Notes under the pieces: model-generated
The model's input: only the letters and a program-made list of their open reading frames with translations
Database searches by the model: none
Told to the model about the DNA's origin: nothing
Shown: one piece after another, positions 34,611-43,763 of the stretch
Position numbering within the stretch: position 1 is the first letter of the stretch
Layout of the letters: the number at the start of each line of letters is the position of its first letter
Position numbers and translations under genes: made by a program
Origin: Vibrio sp. UBA2441
Lineage (GTDB): Bacteria > Pseudomonadota > Gammaproteobacteria > Enterobacterales > Vibrionaceae
Direction: 5' to 3'
NCBI GenBank assembly: GCA_002342685.1
Contig: DDQN01000031.1
Location: forward strand, 67,286-131,285
Length of the DNA: 64,000 nt

Positions 34611-35990
34611 TTGTCACAAATTACGCAAATGATTAACAAATACGCTCAAAAAATCGACACCATTAATATTCCCTATCGTACCGACTTAGCTAAGCTGTTG
34701 TTTGAGCCTATCGCGGAACATCCTTGGGCGATGTTATTACGATCCGCCTCGGATGATCACCCTGACAGCCGTTTTGATATTCTGGTCGCTGAACCAATCG
34801 CTTCTGTGATAACAACTGGAGAGATAACCACGGTAGAGATAAATGGTGAATCATCGGTATCCACCGAAGACCCATTTGACCTTATACATAGATACCAGAC
34901 TTCATTGCTACCACAATACCCAGAACAGGAAGACCTGCCTTTTATTGGTGGTACCTTAGGTTATTTTAGTTATGATCTTGGCCGTCGGGTCGAAAGAATT
35001 CCGTCGCTGGCTGAAAATGACATTGACTTGCCCGACATGGCGGTAGGCATTTATCAATGGTCAATCATAGTAGACCATAAAAAGAGACAAGTAACTGCTG
35101 TCGGTGTGGATATCAACAAGCATTATCAATGGTTAGTTAACCAAAAAACTAATAACTTACCGGACTTCAGTTTAACTCAAGACTGGCGATCAAATATGAC
35201 GCCATTAAGCTATAAAAATAAATTTAATCAAATTCAAGACTATTTATTGTCCGGTGATTGTTACCAGATCAACTTAGCGCAGCGCTTTACTGCACCTTAT
35301 ATTGGTTCCGAATGGGATGCCTATAATAAATTGGAAGCCAGTAATTTAGCGCCTTTTTCTGCCTATTTAAAATTTGAAACAAGTACCGTATTGAGTGTTT
35401 CTCCCGAACGCTTTATTCAGTTATCAGGCGACAAGATTCAAACAAAACCCATAAAGGGAACACGACCTCGTTCAAATGACTCACAACAAGATTTAGCTAA
35501 TGCAAAGGATCTTGTTAATGCTGAAAAAGATCAGGCAGAAAATTTAATGATTGTTGATCTGCTACGTAACGATATTGGTCGAGTGGCTAAAGCTGGTACT
35601 GTTCAAGTACCAAACTTATTTGCTATCGAAAGTTTTCCTGCCGTTCATCATCTTGTCAGTACCATTACAGCAACGCTGGACAAACAATATTCAGCATTCG
35701 ACCTACTCAAAGCTTGCTTTCCCGGGGGGTCCATTACCGGAGCACCTAAAATAAGGGCTATGGAAATTATCGAAGAACTGGAGCCACACCGACGTAGCGT
35801 ATACTGTGGTAGCATAGGTTATATCAGCCGCTGCGGGAAAATGGATACCAGCATCACTATCAGAACGTTGATAACTTCCAATGGAAATATTCACGCTTGG
35901 GCTGGTGGCGGAATCGTTGCGGATAGCCAATGTGATGCAGAGTATCAAGAAACTTTAGACAAATTAAGCCGAATTTTGCCAATACTGTAA
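34611..35990 (+). CDS. pabB: Aminodeoxychorismate synthase component I (PabB)
   Basis: Makes 4-amino-4-deoxychorismate from chorismate, with ammonia from PabA, for folate synthesis. 459 residues, similar along the whole length to E. coli PabB (453). Key blocks: LPFIGGTLGYFSYDLGRR, GDCYQINLAQRF, PIKGTRPR (its Lys is the PabB signature that separates it from anthranilate synthase TrpE), DLLRNDIGRVAKAG, and the C-terminal GGSITGAPKIRAMEII and AGGGIVADS. The start is a TTG at 34611; an ATG at 34629 is the alternative. It is followed at 10 bases by nudL, which suggests one transcript. Confidence 0.95.
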   Translation: MSQITQMINKYAQKIDTINIPYRTDLAKLLFEPIAEHPWAMLLRSASDDHPDSRFDILVAEPIASVITTGEITTVEINGESSVSTEDPFDLIHRYQTSLLPQYPEQEDLPFIGGTLGYFSYDLGRRVERIPSLAENDIDLPDMAVGIYQWSIIVDHKKRQVTAVGVDINKHYQWLVNQKTNNLPDFSLTQDWRSNMTPLSYKNKFNQIQDYLLSGDCYQINLAQRFTAPYIGSEWDAYNKLEASNLAPFSAYLKFETSTVLSVSPERFIQLSGDKIQTKPIKGTRPRSNDSQQDLANAKDLVNAEKDQAENLMIVDLLRNDIGRVAKAGTVQVPNLFAIESFPAVHHLVSTITATLDKQYSAFDLLKACFPGGSITGAPKIRAMEIIEELEPHRRSVYCGSIGYISRCGKMDTSITIRTLITSNGNIHAWAGGGIVADSQCDAEYQETLDKLSRILPIL

Positions 35991-36000
35991 GAAGAATAAT

Positions 36001-36594
36001 ATGGATAAAAACGCCTTACTTAGAAATTTTAGTTTAAACCTTCCCGTTGATTATCATGGTGAAACGTTGGAACGCCTTGCTGGTATTGATGCAAAAGGGT
36101 TAAGAAAGGCAGCCGTACTTATTGGCTGTGTAGAACGAGAAAATGAGTTATATGTCATCTTAACTCGCAGGGCAAGACATCTGAAACATCACCCTGGCCA
36201 AATTAGCTTCCCTGGAGGCAAAGTTGAACCAAGTGACCTTTCGTTAGCGCATACCGCAATTAGAGAAACGGAAGAAGAAATTGGCATTTCTAGAAATCAA
36301 TTATCCATCATAGGGCAACTTCCTGAATTGATGACCATAAGCCACTTTATGATTACCCCTATTCTTGCTCTTGTTTCTCCCGATTACACGTTAGTCATTG
36401 ATAAAAATGAAGTCGATGAAATATTCGAAGTCCCAGCCAGCCACTTATTTGATATACAGCAACTTTATAGCCAAACCTTTCAATTCGAGTACTACTCGCA
36501 CAGAATCTTTGCCATTCCATATAAAGATTACTTTATATGGGGTGTCACAGCTCAAATAATTCAAGCACTTCAACTGCAACTTAGAGACTTATAA
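36001..36594 (+). CDS. nudL: Nudix hydrolase, CoA pyrophosphatase NudL-like
   Basis: A cytoplasmic hydrolase of 197 residues. The Nudix box GX5EX7REXXEEXG is met by GGKVEPSDLSLAHTAIRETEEEIG (about 63-86), and the preceding LTRRARHLKHHPGQISFPGG is the UPF0035 signature of CoA-type pyrophosphatases. It would split CoA and related dinucleotides. It follows pabB at 10 bases, the order seen in E. coli (pabB-nudL). No signal peptide. Confidence 0.92.
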   Translation: MDKNALLRNFSLNLPVDYHGETLERLAGIDAKGLRKAAVLIGCVERENELYVILTRRARHLKHHPGQISFPGGKVEPSDLSLAHTAIRETEEEIGISRNQLSIIGQLPELMTISHFMITPILALVSPDYTLVIDKNEVDEIFEVPASHLFDIQQLYSQTFQFEYYSHRIFAIPYKDYFIWGVTAQIIQALQLQLRDL

Positions 36595-36678
36595 GTAACC
36601 TCTAATTAAAACCTTTTCCTATCTGTTTTCATTCGCGCTATTCTTACGAAAGAATTCAGTGAATAACGAGTTTAATTA

Positions 36679-37149
36679 ATGGTCACAATAAGAAAAGTTA
36701 GATTTAAAGACTATTCTGCGTTAATGGAGTTCACAATTCCTGAGCAGCAGCAGCAGTTTGTTTACAGTTTCAGCGAAATTTTTGAACAAAGAACACCAGA
36801 GCACGACATATACGTAATTAATGAAGGCAAGCAGTTGTTGGGTTTCTTCATGTTGGACAAAGCCTATGCAAAACAATACACATTTGCTAGAGCCAAAGAG
36901 CTAGGCTTTCGAAATCTAGTCATTGATGAGAAACATCAGCGAAAAGGCTACGCTAAACAAGCGTTTCAACGCCTATTTATCTATTTATATGGAGCCTATC
37001 CTGATTACAATTCGCTTTGCCTTACCGTAAACAAAAAAAATACGGCAGCGTATAACTTGTATAGTGATGTTGGCTTTACCGACACTGAAAAGACTTTTCA
37101 CGGCGGAGACGCAGGGCCGCAACGCATTATGCGCAAACCTATTAGCTAA
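36679..37149 (+). CDS. GNAT acetyltransferase
   Basis: An N-acetyltransferase of 156 residues. NLVIDEKHQRKGYAKQAFQR (about 79-98) is the acetyl-CoA loop (QRKGYA), and NKKNTAAYNLYSDVGFTDTEK is the usual C-terminal helix and strand. The substrate is unknown. It is separated from nudL by 84 bases and from asnS by a 252-base gap in which no gene is seen. Confidence 0.85.
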   Translation: MVTIRKVRFKDYSALMEFTIPEQQQQFVYSFSEIFEQRTPEHDIYVINEGKQLLGFFMLDKAYAKQYTFARAKELGFRNLVIDEKHQRKGYAKQAFQRLFIYLYGAYPDYNSLCLTVNKKNTAAYNLYSDVGFTDTEKTFHGGDAGPQRIMRKPIS

Positions 37150-37401
37150 TTAGGTTTCATGCAGAATAGATTTTTCCAACACAATATTAACAATTTCCGG
37201 TGAATTCTTCGATTTTGCCAGCTACAATTCAATAAAATTATCCAATTCATTAAGATTAACGCTTGATGCTATTAATTTGACAGGTAATATGTCTGGTTGA
37301 AATCAAATGTTATTCTAAAACCCAATAATGTGCTCAACAATCAAACAATTGACACACATACTTTGGGTTGAATTTTTACCTCTATGGAGTATGTAGCAAA
37401 T

Positions 37402-38802
37402 ATGACTTACGCGCCTGTAACAGACGTATTAAACGGAAAGCTTGCGGTCGACAGTGAAGTAACTGTCCGTGGCTGGATCCGTTCACGTCGTGATTCCAAA
37501 GCCGGAATCTCTTTTCTCGCCATTTATGACGGCTCTTGTTTCGACCCGATTCAGGCCGTGGTCCCTAATAATCTGAATAATTACGAATCTGAAATTCTAA
37601 AATTAACCACAGGTTGTTCTGTAGAAGTAACAGGTAAAATTGTTGAGTCTCCAGCAAAAGGGCAGGACTTTGAACTCGCGGCAACTGACGTAAAAGTTGT
37701 CGGCTGGGTTGAAGACGCAGACACTTACCCTATGGCTAAGACTCGTCACTCTATCGAATACTTACGTGAAGTTGCTCACCTTCGTCCTCGCACTAACGTT
37801 ATTGGTGCCGTTGCCCGTGTTCGTAACTGCTTGTCTCAAGCAATTCATCGCTTCTACCATGAGCAAGGTTACTTCTGGATGTCTGCTCCATTGATCACAT
37901 CCTCTGATGCTGAAGGTGCTGGCGAAATGTTCCGTGTTTCTACATTGGATATGGCAAACCTTCCTCGTACCGAAAAGGGCGATATCGACTACAATGAAGA
38001 TTTCTTTGGTAAAGAGACGTTCCTGACTGTATCTGGCCAATTGAATGCGGAAGCTTATGCTTGTGCGTTAAGTAAAGTTTATACTTTTGGCCCAACGTTC
38101 CGCGCTGAAAATTCAAACACCAGTCGTCACCTTGCAGAGTTCTGGATGGTAGAACCAGAAGTTGCGTTTGCAGACTTAGATGACGTAGCTGGCTTAGCTG
38201 AAGATATGCTCAAGTATGTATTTAAAGCCGTGCTTGAAGAGCGCCGTGATGACCTTGAGTTTTTTGCACAGCGCATAGATAAAGAAGCTATTAGCCGTTT
38301 AGAAAGCTTCGTTGATTCCGATTTTGCTCAAGTTGATTACACAGACGCTATCCAAATTCTTCTTGATTCGGGTCGCGAGTTTGAGTTCCCTGTTGCATGG
38401 GGTATCGATATGTCTTCAGAGCACGAACGTTTTCTTGCTGAAGAACATTTCAAAGCGCCTGTTATTGTTAAAAACTACCCGAAAGACATCAAAGCTTTCT
38501 ATATGCGCATGAATGATGATGGTAAAACCGTTGCCGCTATGGATGTTCTTGCACCGGGTATCGGCGAAATCATTGGTGGCTCTCAACGTGAAGAACGTTT
38601 GGATATGCTAGACAGCCGTATGAAAGAAATGAACATCGATCCTGAGCATATGAATTGGTATCGCGATCTTCGTCGCTACGGTACAGTTCCACATGCTGGT
38701 TTTGGTCTGGGATTTGAGCGTTTAGTCTCCTACGTTACCGGTGTGGCGAACGTAAGAGATGTTATTCCATTCCCTCGTACGCCTAGAAGCGCTAGTTTCT
38801 AA
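37402..38802 (+). CDS. asnS: Asparagine-tRNA ligase
   Basis: A class IIb aminoacyl-tRNA synthetase of 466 residues, as in E. coli, charging tRNA-Asn. The ATG at 37402 (MTYAPVTDVLNGKLAVDSE) is chosen by homology over an in-frame ATG 18 bases upstream. The OB-fold anticodon domain is 1-110, and the catalytic domain contains motif 2 FRAENSNTSRHLAEF and motif 3 GFGLGFERLVSY near the C-terminus. It is monocistronic with a terminator directly behind it. Confidence 0.98.
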   Translation: MTYAPVTDVLNGKLAVDSEVTVRGWIRSRRDSKAGISFLAIYDGSCFDPIQAVVPNNLNNYESEILKLTTGCSVEVTGKIVESPAKGQDFELAATDVKVVGWVEDADTYPMAKTRHSIEYLREVAHLRPRTNVIGAVARVRNCLSQAIHRFYHEQGYFWMSAPLITSSDAEGAGEMFRVSTLDMANLPRTEKGDIDYNEDFFGKETFLTVSGQLNAEAYACALSKVYTFGPTFRAENSNTSRHLAEFWMVEPEVAFADLDDVAGLAEDMLKYVFKAVLEERRDDLEFFAQRIDKEAISRLESFVDSDFAQVDYTDAIQILLDSGREFEFPVAWGIDMSSEHERFLAEEHFKAPVIVKNYPKDIKAFYMRMNDDGKTVAAMDVLAPGIGEIIGGSQREERLDMLDSRMKEMNIDPEHMNWYRDLRRYGTVPHAGFGLGFERLVSYVTGVANVRDVIPFPRTPRSASF

Positions 38803-38809
38803 TCTGAAT

Positions 38810-38835
38810 AAGCCGCCTAAAGAGGCGGCTTTTTT
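38810..38835 (+). terminator. Terminator of asnS
   Basis: AGCCGCCT/AGGCGGCT with a run of six T's, 8 bases after the stop codon. Confidence 0.9.
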
Positions 38836-38946
38836 AATGCTGATAATAAAACCTTCACTTCACCCCTCGCTTTTGTTGCACCATGAAATAATTTCTTTAA
38901 TCTAATGGTCTTCTGTAAAGAATAAAAACATAGACAGGTAATAACA

Positions 38947-40395
38947 ATGTATAAACCTAACTATCAGAAAGCTAGAATACTCACAACATACATGATCGCG
39001 GCCATTGTTTATGGCACTTATGTTAGTCGCGTCTGTCCGTTTTTAGACACCCTGACGACTAGCGAACTTTTCTATCAAGTTTCCCTTGTATTCGCCGTAC
39101 TCCTCTCTACTCGTCTTATGCTTTCAAAATTAGGTATTTATTCCTACAAAGGCAGTATCGCAAAATTGGACACAGCCTTGTTTTTCGCCTACTCATTACC
39201 GCTTGCGCTTTTTTATAACCTGATGTACGACTTTGGTTTAGATAGCAACTTTAAAGTTGTTTTTGGTATGACCTTATTCGGTTTTTTAACTGGCGTCATT
39301 TTGGAACTTCTGGACAAAGAACGTTACATTAACAGCGGTGAATACAAGCAAAGTCTATCAGGTGAAAGACGTTCTATTATCAAACAGATGATTGGCCTTT
39401 TTTCTTTACTTATCATTGCACTTACGGCGTCAATGATAATGATTGAAATAAAAGATATTTATTGGCTTGAACATAACCCTGAAAAACTGATCGACGGCAC
39501 CGGAAAAATAAGCGTTATTAAAGAGTTTATCTATGTTGCAGTGGTATTATTTGGTTATGCCCTATTTATCATCAAGTTATGGACAAAGCTATTGCATAAG
39601 ATGCTGCAATCTCAAGAACAAGCCCTTTCAGCCGTTTGTGCGGGCGCACCAAATACTAGAGTACCAGTATATGAACATGATGAACTGGGCTCAGTCGCTT
39701 ACCTGACAAATAACATGTTAGATTCTCTAGAGGTCAGTCATAAAGAGGTACAGACGACGCGTGATGTTGCCATCGTTAGCCTTGCTGCACTTGCAGAGTC
39801 TCGCGACAACGAAACAGGCGCACATATTTTAAGAACTCAAGAATATGTGAAAGTGTTGGCCGAAGAACTGGCACAAAAAGAACCGTTCCAAAGTTTACTT
39901 ACCACATCCTATATCGAGTTGCTTTATAAGTCTGCCCCGCTACACGATGTTGGTAAAGTCGGCGTTCCAGATAGCGTATTACTTAAGCCCGGTAAACTCA
40001 CAGACGATGAGTTTGAAATCATGAAACAGCACCCTCAAATCGGCGCAGATGCGTTATCCATTGCAGAACAACAGCTGGGTTCCACTTCGTTTTTAAATGT
40101 CGCCAAAGAGATTTCATTAACGCACCATGAGAAATGGGATGGGTCTGGATACCCTAACAAACTTTTAGGCTCAGACATTCCTGTTTCTGGTCGTCTAATG
40201 GCATTAGCTGATGTTTATGATGCTTTGATATCGAAAAGAGTCTATAAACCCGCATTTAGTCATGAAAAAGCGAAATCGATACTAGTACAAGGTTCTGGCT
40301 CCCATTTTGACCCACAGATAGTAGACGCCTTTCTCGCCGTGGAGTCTGAGTTTGTTGCTATCGCCGCTAAACATGTAGATAAACACGAGCTTTGA
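38947..40395 (+). CDS. HD-GYP domain c-di-GMP phosphodiesterase, membrane-bound
   Basis: A protein of 482 residues. The N-terminal half has about five or six membrane helices, with an extramembrane loop (ILLEL...ERR) and a HAMP-like linker (about 225-265). The C-terminal HD-GYP domain (about 275-475) shows the metal and active-site set: ESRDNETGAHILRT, HDVGKVGVPDSVLLKPG, HHEKWDGSGYPNKL, and LADVYDALISKRVYK. The GYP triplet is intact, so c-di-GMP breakdown is likely. Such proteins reduce c-di-GMP and favour motility. The signal sensed is unknown. It is monocistronic. Confidence 0.92.
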   Translation: MYKPNYQKARILTTYMIAAIVYGTYVSRVCPFLDTLTTSELFYQVSLVFAVLLSTRLMLSKLGIYSYKGSIAKLDTALFFAYSLPLALFYNLMYDFGLDSNFKVVFGMTLFGFLTGVILELLDKERYINSGEYKQSLSGERRSIIKQMIGLFSLLIIALTASMIMIEIKDIYWLEHNPEKLIDGTGKISVIKEFIYVAVVLFGYALFIIKLWTKLLHKMLQSQEQALSAVCAGAPNTRVPVYEHDELGSVAYLTNNMLDSLEVSHKEVQTTRDVAIVSLAALAESRDNETGAHILRTQEYVKVLAEELAQKEPFQSLLTTSYIELLYKSAPLHDVGKVGVPDSVLLKPGKLTDDEFEIMKQHPQIGADALSIAEQQLGSTSFLNVAKEISLTHHEKWDGSGYPNKLLGSDIPVSGRLMALADVYDALISKRVYKPAFSHEKAKSILVQGSGSHFDPQIVDAFLAVESEFVAIAAKHVDKHEL

Positions 40396-40604
40396 TATCC
40401 AAAACAGTTTCACTCATTTTAGTTACACTACTAGTCAGGAATTGCTCTGTTAGCGCCAAGTTAATGGACAAAATTCCTGACTTAAATCATTAATTACTAC
40501 CAAATTGAAATAAATTAATATTTTATCCATTTTACCTGTTGTTTCCATTGGATCATAAAGGTATAAAGAAGGCGTCACTGTCACAAACTACATGGATGAA
40601 GATT

Positions 40605-41795
40605 ATGTTTGATAAAGTCGTTGCTGCTCCTGCAGACCCTATTCTTGGCTTAACAGAACTATTTAAAAAAGATACTCGTGCTGAAAAAATAAATTTAGGC
40701 GCTGGCGTCTACAAAGATGAGCAAGGCACCACCCCCGTTTTGGCTACGGTCAAAAAAGCCGAGGCAGCACTTCTGGAAACAGAAAAAACAAAATCTTATC
40801 TGACTATCGAAGGTACGGCTGAATATAGTTTAGCTGTGCAAAAATTGCTATTCGGCTCTGACGCAGAAATTGTCTCTTCAAAACGAGCAAAAACTGCTCA
40901 GGCTCCAGGTGGTACTGGTGCATTACGTGTCGCTGGTGAATTTATCAAACGCCAACTTGGCGCTCCAAAGATCTGGATCAGCAACCCAACGTGGGCAAAC
41001 CATAATAGCGTATTTACAGCGGCTGGGTTAGAAACCGTTCAGTATGGTTACTACAATGCAGAAACTAAAGGTAAAGATTTCCATCAAATGGTTGCCGACC
41101 TACAAAATGCCGTAGAAGGCGATATTGTTCTGCTTCACGGCTGCTGCCATAACCCAACGGGTGTTGACCCAACAGAGGAAGAATGGACAGAGTTGGCTAA
41201 GCTTTGTGCAGATAAAAAACTTCTGCCTCTGTTTGATTTTGCATACCAAGGCTTTGCTAAAGGTGTAGAAGAAGATGCCGCTGGTCTGCGTATTTTCGCT
41301 CAGTTCAATAAAGAAATTCTTGTCGCTAGCTCATTCTCGAAAAACTTTGGCTTGTATAATGAACGTGTTGGCGCATTTACTCTCGTTGCTCAATCAGAAG
41401 ATGTTGCCAACACCGCATTTTCACAAGTGAAAGCCATTATTCGCTCAATCTACTCTAACCCACCAGCTCACGGCTCAGCAGTAGTAACACATATTTTGAA
41501 TAATCCAGAGCTACGCGCTGAATGGGAACAAGAAGTTGCCGAAATGCGCGATCGTATTCAGGAAATGCGCTCACTGTTTGTAGAATCATTAAAAGCTGAA
41601 GGCGCAACCGCGGACTTCAGCTTTATTGAACGTCAAAATGGTATGTTCTCTTTTTCTGGTCTTACAAAAGCTCAGGTAGAGAGACTAAAAGAAGAGTTTG
41701 GCATCTACATTGTTGGTTCAGGCCGAATTAGTGTAGCCGGTATGACAAAAGCAAATATGCAGCCTTTATGTAAAGGAATTGCCGCAGTATTATAA
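40605..41795 (+). CDS. aspC: Aspartate (aromatic amino acid) aminotransferase
   Basis: A PLP enzyme of 396 residues that transfers the amino group between aspartate and 2-oxoglutarate; the E. coli enzyme also acts on aromatic amino acids. The start is chosen at the ATG 40605 (MFDKVVAAPADPILGL), which matches E. coli AspC, rather than the upstream in-frame ATG. Signatures: TPGGTGALR-like APGGTGALRV, HGCCHNPTGVD, and the PLP Lys in SSFSKNFGLYNERVG. Downstream is a 17-bp stem REP-like hairpin. In E. coli aspC adjoins ycbL, which is 11 kb away here. Confidence 0.97.
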   Translation: MFDKVVAAPADPILGLTELFKKDTRAEKINLGAGVYKDEQGTTPVLATVKKAEAALLETEKTKSYLTIEGTAEYSLAVQKLLFGSDAEIVSSKRAKTAQAPGGTGALRVAGEFIKRQLGAPKIWISNPTWANHNSVFTAAGLETVQYGYYNAETKGKDFHQMVADLQNAVEGDIVLLHGCCHNPTGVDPTEEEWTELAKLCADKKLLPLFDFAYQGFAKGVEEDAAGLRIFAQFNKEILVASSFSKNFGLYNERVGAFTLVAQSEDVANTAFSQVKAIIRSIYSNPPAHGSAVVTHILNNPELRAEWEQEVAEMRDRIQEMRSLFVESLKAEGATADFSFIERQNGMFSFSGLTKAQVERLKEEFGIYIVGSGRISVAGMTKANMQPLCKGIAAVL

Positions 41796-41811
41796 ATATA
41801 TATAACGAATT

Positions 41812-41853
41812 TTGGGGCCAGACACCAAACTTGGTGTCTGGCCCCAATTTTTT
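41812..41853 (+). terminator. Long REP-like hairpin, probable terminator of aspC
   Basis: A perfect 17-bp stem of TTGGGGCCAGACACCAA and its complement with a 2-base spacer, followed by TTTTTT. It ends the aspC transcript. The GGGGYCAGACACC core is known from repeats linked to RAYT (tnpA-REP) transposases in gammaproteobacteria; no such transposase is in the window. Confidence 0.75.
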
Positions 41854-41865
41854 AAGAGGCCATTT

Positions 41866-43752
41866 ATGGACGCAGAGCTACTTGAGATACAGAACTTTCT
41901 CATCCAATATCCTCCATTTAACGAACTTCCTGAAGAAGCTATTAAACTGGTCACTCAGAATATAGAAATATCTTATTTTCGCGAAGATACACCTATCATT
42001 CATTTAGGTGATCATATCCATGATCTTTACATGGTACGTAGTGGAGTCGTTGAAGTGTATCGTCGTAAAGGTGAATTATATAATCGCCTTGATGAAGGGG
42101 CTCTTCTCGGCCAAATGGGTCTATTGACCAATAACAAAGTTCGATTCCCGGCGAAAGCGATAGAAGATACGTTGCTTTACTGTATACCTGAAGCCGTGTT
42201 TCAAGAGCTTTACGACAACCATGAAAACTTTGCCGATTTTGTTGAAGTGGAGGATAACGTTCGCCTTAGACAGACGGTTTCTAACAATAGCGATGCTAAC
42301 GACCTGACAACTTCAAAAGTGTCGACACTCTTAACCCGGGATCCCATTGCTATCGCTAAAGATGTCACGATCCAGTCCGCTGCAATGAAAATGGCCGAAG
42401 AGTCCGTATCATCATTGCTAATCTATGATCCTGAGATAGAGCAAGATGATGAAGATAACAATCATATTATCGGAATCATAACGGATAGAGACTTATGTAC
42501 ACGCGTTCTCGCTGAAGGGCTTAACCCTGCAGATAATGTATCAAACGTGATGACTGTTGAAGTCATATCTCTAGACCATAACGCTTATGTATACGAAGCT
42601 ATGCTGACAATGCTTCGGTACAATGTCCATCACTTGCCCGTATTTAAAAAACGCCAACCTATCGGTATTTTAGAGACCACAGATATTGTTCGGTATGAAT
42701 CTCAAAACTCACTACTGCTGGTTAGTAGTATTTTCCTGCAATCCTCTATTGAAGAATTACAAGCCCTATCTGAACAGGTAAAAGACAGCTTTGTTCGGTT
42801 AGTTAACGAAGACGCTAATTCGCATATGGTCGGTAGTGCCATGTCTGTAATTGGTCGAAGCTTTAAACAGAGGATTATTGAATTAGCAGAAGAGAAGCTT
42901 GGGCCTCCTCCCGTTCCATACTGTTTCTTAGCCCTTGGCTCTATGGCTCGTGATGAACAATTAATGGTCACTGATCAAGATAACGCGATTATTTTGGATG
43001 ACAGCTACAACGCTCAAAAACACAATACTTATTTTGAACAGCTATCAGAGTTTGTCTGCGATGGCCTTGCTCTTTGTGGTTACCATTATTGTACCGGAGA
43101 CATCATGGCAACTAACCCTATGTGGAGAATGACAAGGCGTGAATGGGAAGCTTGTTTCGCTGATTGGATAGATGACCCAAACCCGAAGGCACTTTTAAAC
43201 AGCTCAATATTCTTCGATTTAGATGGCGTTTATGGTCGGTTAAAGTGGGCAGAACAGTTGAATAGCTTTATTGTTCGTCGAGCAAGAAGAAATAATCGGT
43301 TCTTAGCATGTCTAGCCCGAAATGCGTTAAATCGCACACCTCCATTGGGTTTTTTCCAAAGCTTTGTAATGGAAAAAGATGGCCAACACAAAAACTCCAT
43401 TAACCTAAAAAGACGTGGAACAGCCCCACTTGCTGATCTCATTCGTGTGCATGCATTGGCTGTTGGCTCTCGTTCACAAAACTCATTTGAACGACTCGAT
43501 GATATTATCGACGCCGGAATACTGCCAAAAGGTCGGGCACAGGACTTAAGAGATGCAATGGAATTTATATCTATGGTTCGTATTCGTCATCAAGCAATCG
43601 ACGTTGAAAGCAACATAGAACCTGACAACAATATTGAACCTGACAATATCTCTGACTTTGATAGGCGTAACTTAAAAGATGCGTTTCAGATCTTAAGTAA
43701 TGCGCAAAACTTTCTTAAGTTCAGATATCAAGCCAGCAACAAGTTTAAATAG
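41866..43752 (+). CDS. cNMP-binding/CBS/DUF294 nucleotidyltransferase-like signal protein
   Basis: A cytoplasmic protein of 628 residues; the start is the ATG at 41866 with AGAGG 6 bases upstream; the upstream frame runs through the hairpin and is rejected. Domains: cNMP-binding (about 10-120; GALLGQMGLLTNN is the phosphate-binding loop region), two CBS repeats (about 150-285), the GlnD-like DUF294 domain (about 325-460, ALGSMARDEQLMVTDQDNAI, a nucleotidyltransferase motif) and the DUF294 C-terminal domain. It may be a second-messenger sensor that modifies a partner, but no substrate is known. It is followed at 11 bases by a DEDDh exonuclease gene. The C-terminal part carries two NIEPDN copies. 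Confidence 0.88.
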   Translation: MDAELLEIQNFLIQYPPFNELPEEAIKLVTQNIEISYFREDTPIIHLGDHIHDLYMVRSGVVEVYRRKGELYNRLDEGALLGQMGLLTNNKVRFPAKAIEDTLLYCIPEAVFQELYDNHENFADFVEVEDNVRLRQTVSNNSDANDLTTSKVSTLLTRDPIAIAKDVTIQSAAMKMAEESVSSLLIYDPEIEQDDEDNNHIIGIITDRDLCTRVLAEGLNPADNVSNVMTVEVISLDHNAYVYEAMLTMLRYNVHHLPVFKKRQPIGILETTDIVRYESQNSLLLVSSIFLQSSIEELQALSEQVKDSFVRLVNEDANSHMVGSAMSVIGRSFKQRIIELAEEKLGPPPVPYCFLALGSMARDEQLMVTDQDNAIILDDSYNAQKHNTYFEQLSEFVCDGLALCGYHYCTGDIMATNPMWRMTRREWEACFADWIDDPNPKALLNSSIFFDLDGVYGRLKWAEQLNSFIVRRARRNNRFLACLARNALNRTPPLGFFQSFVMEKDGQHKNSINLKRRGTAPLADLIRVHALAVGSRSQNSFERLDDIIDAGILPKGRAQDLRDAMEFISMVRIRHQAIDVESNIEPDNNIEPDNISDFDRRNLKDAFQILSNAQNFLKFRYQASNKFK

Positions 43753-43763
43753 GGTCACCGTTT

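Noticed and set aside
41812..41865. N-terminal extension of the cNMP/CBS/DUF294 protein
   Set aside because: It would translate one arm of the aspC terminator hairpin; the ATG at 41866 has a good binding site.
43600..43660. Short repeat encoding two NIEPDN copies in the cNMP/DUF294 gene
   Set aside because: It is a small in-frame coding repeat in a linker; similar linkers occur in relatives, so it is not a separate element.
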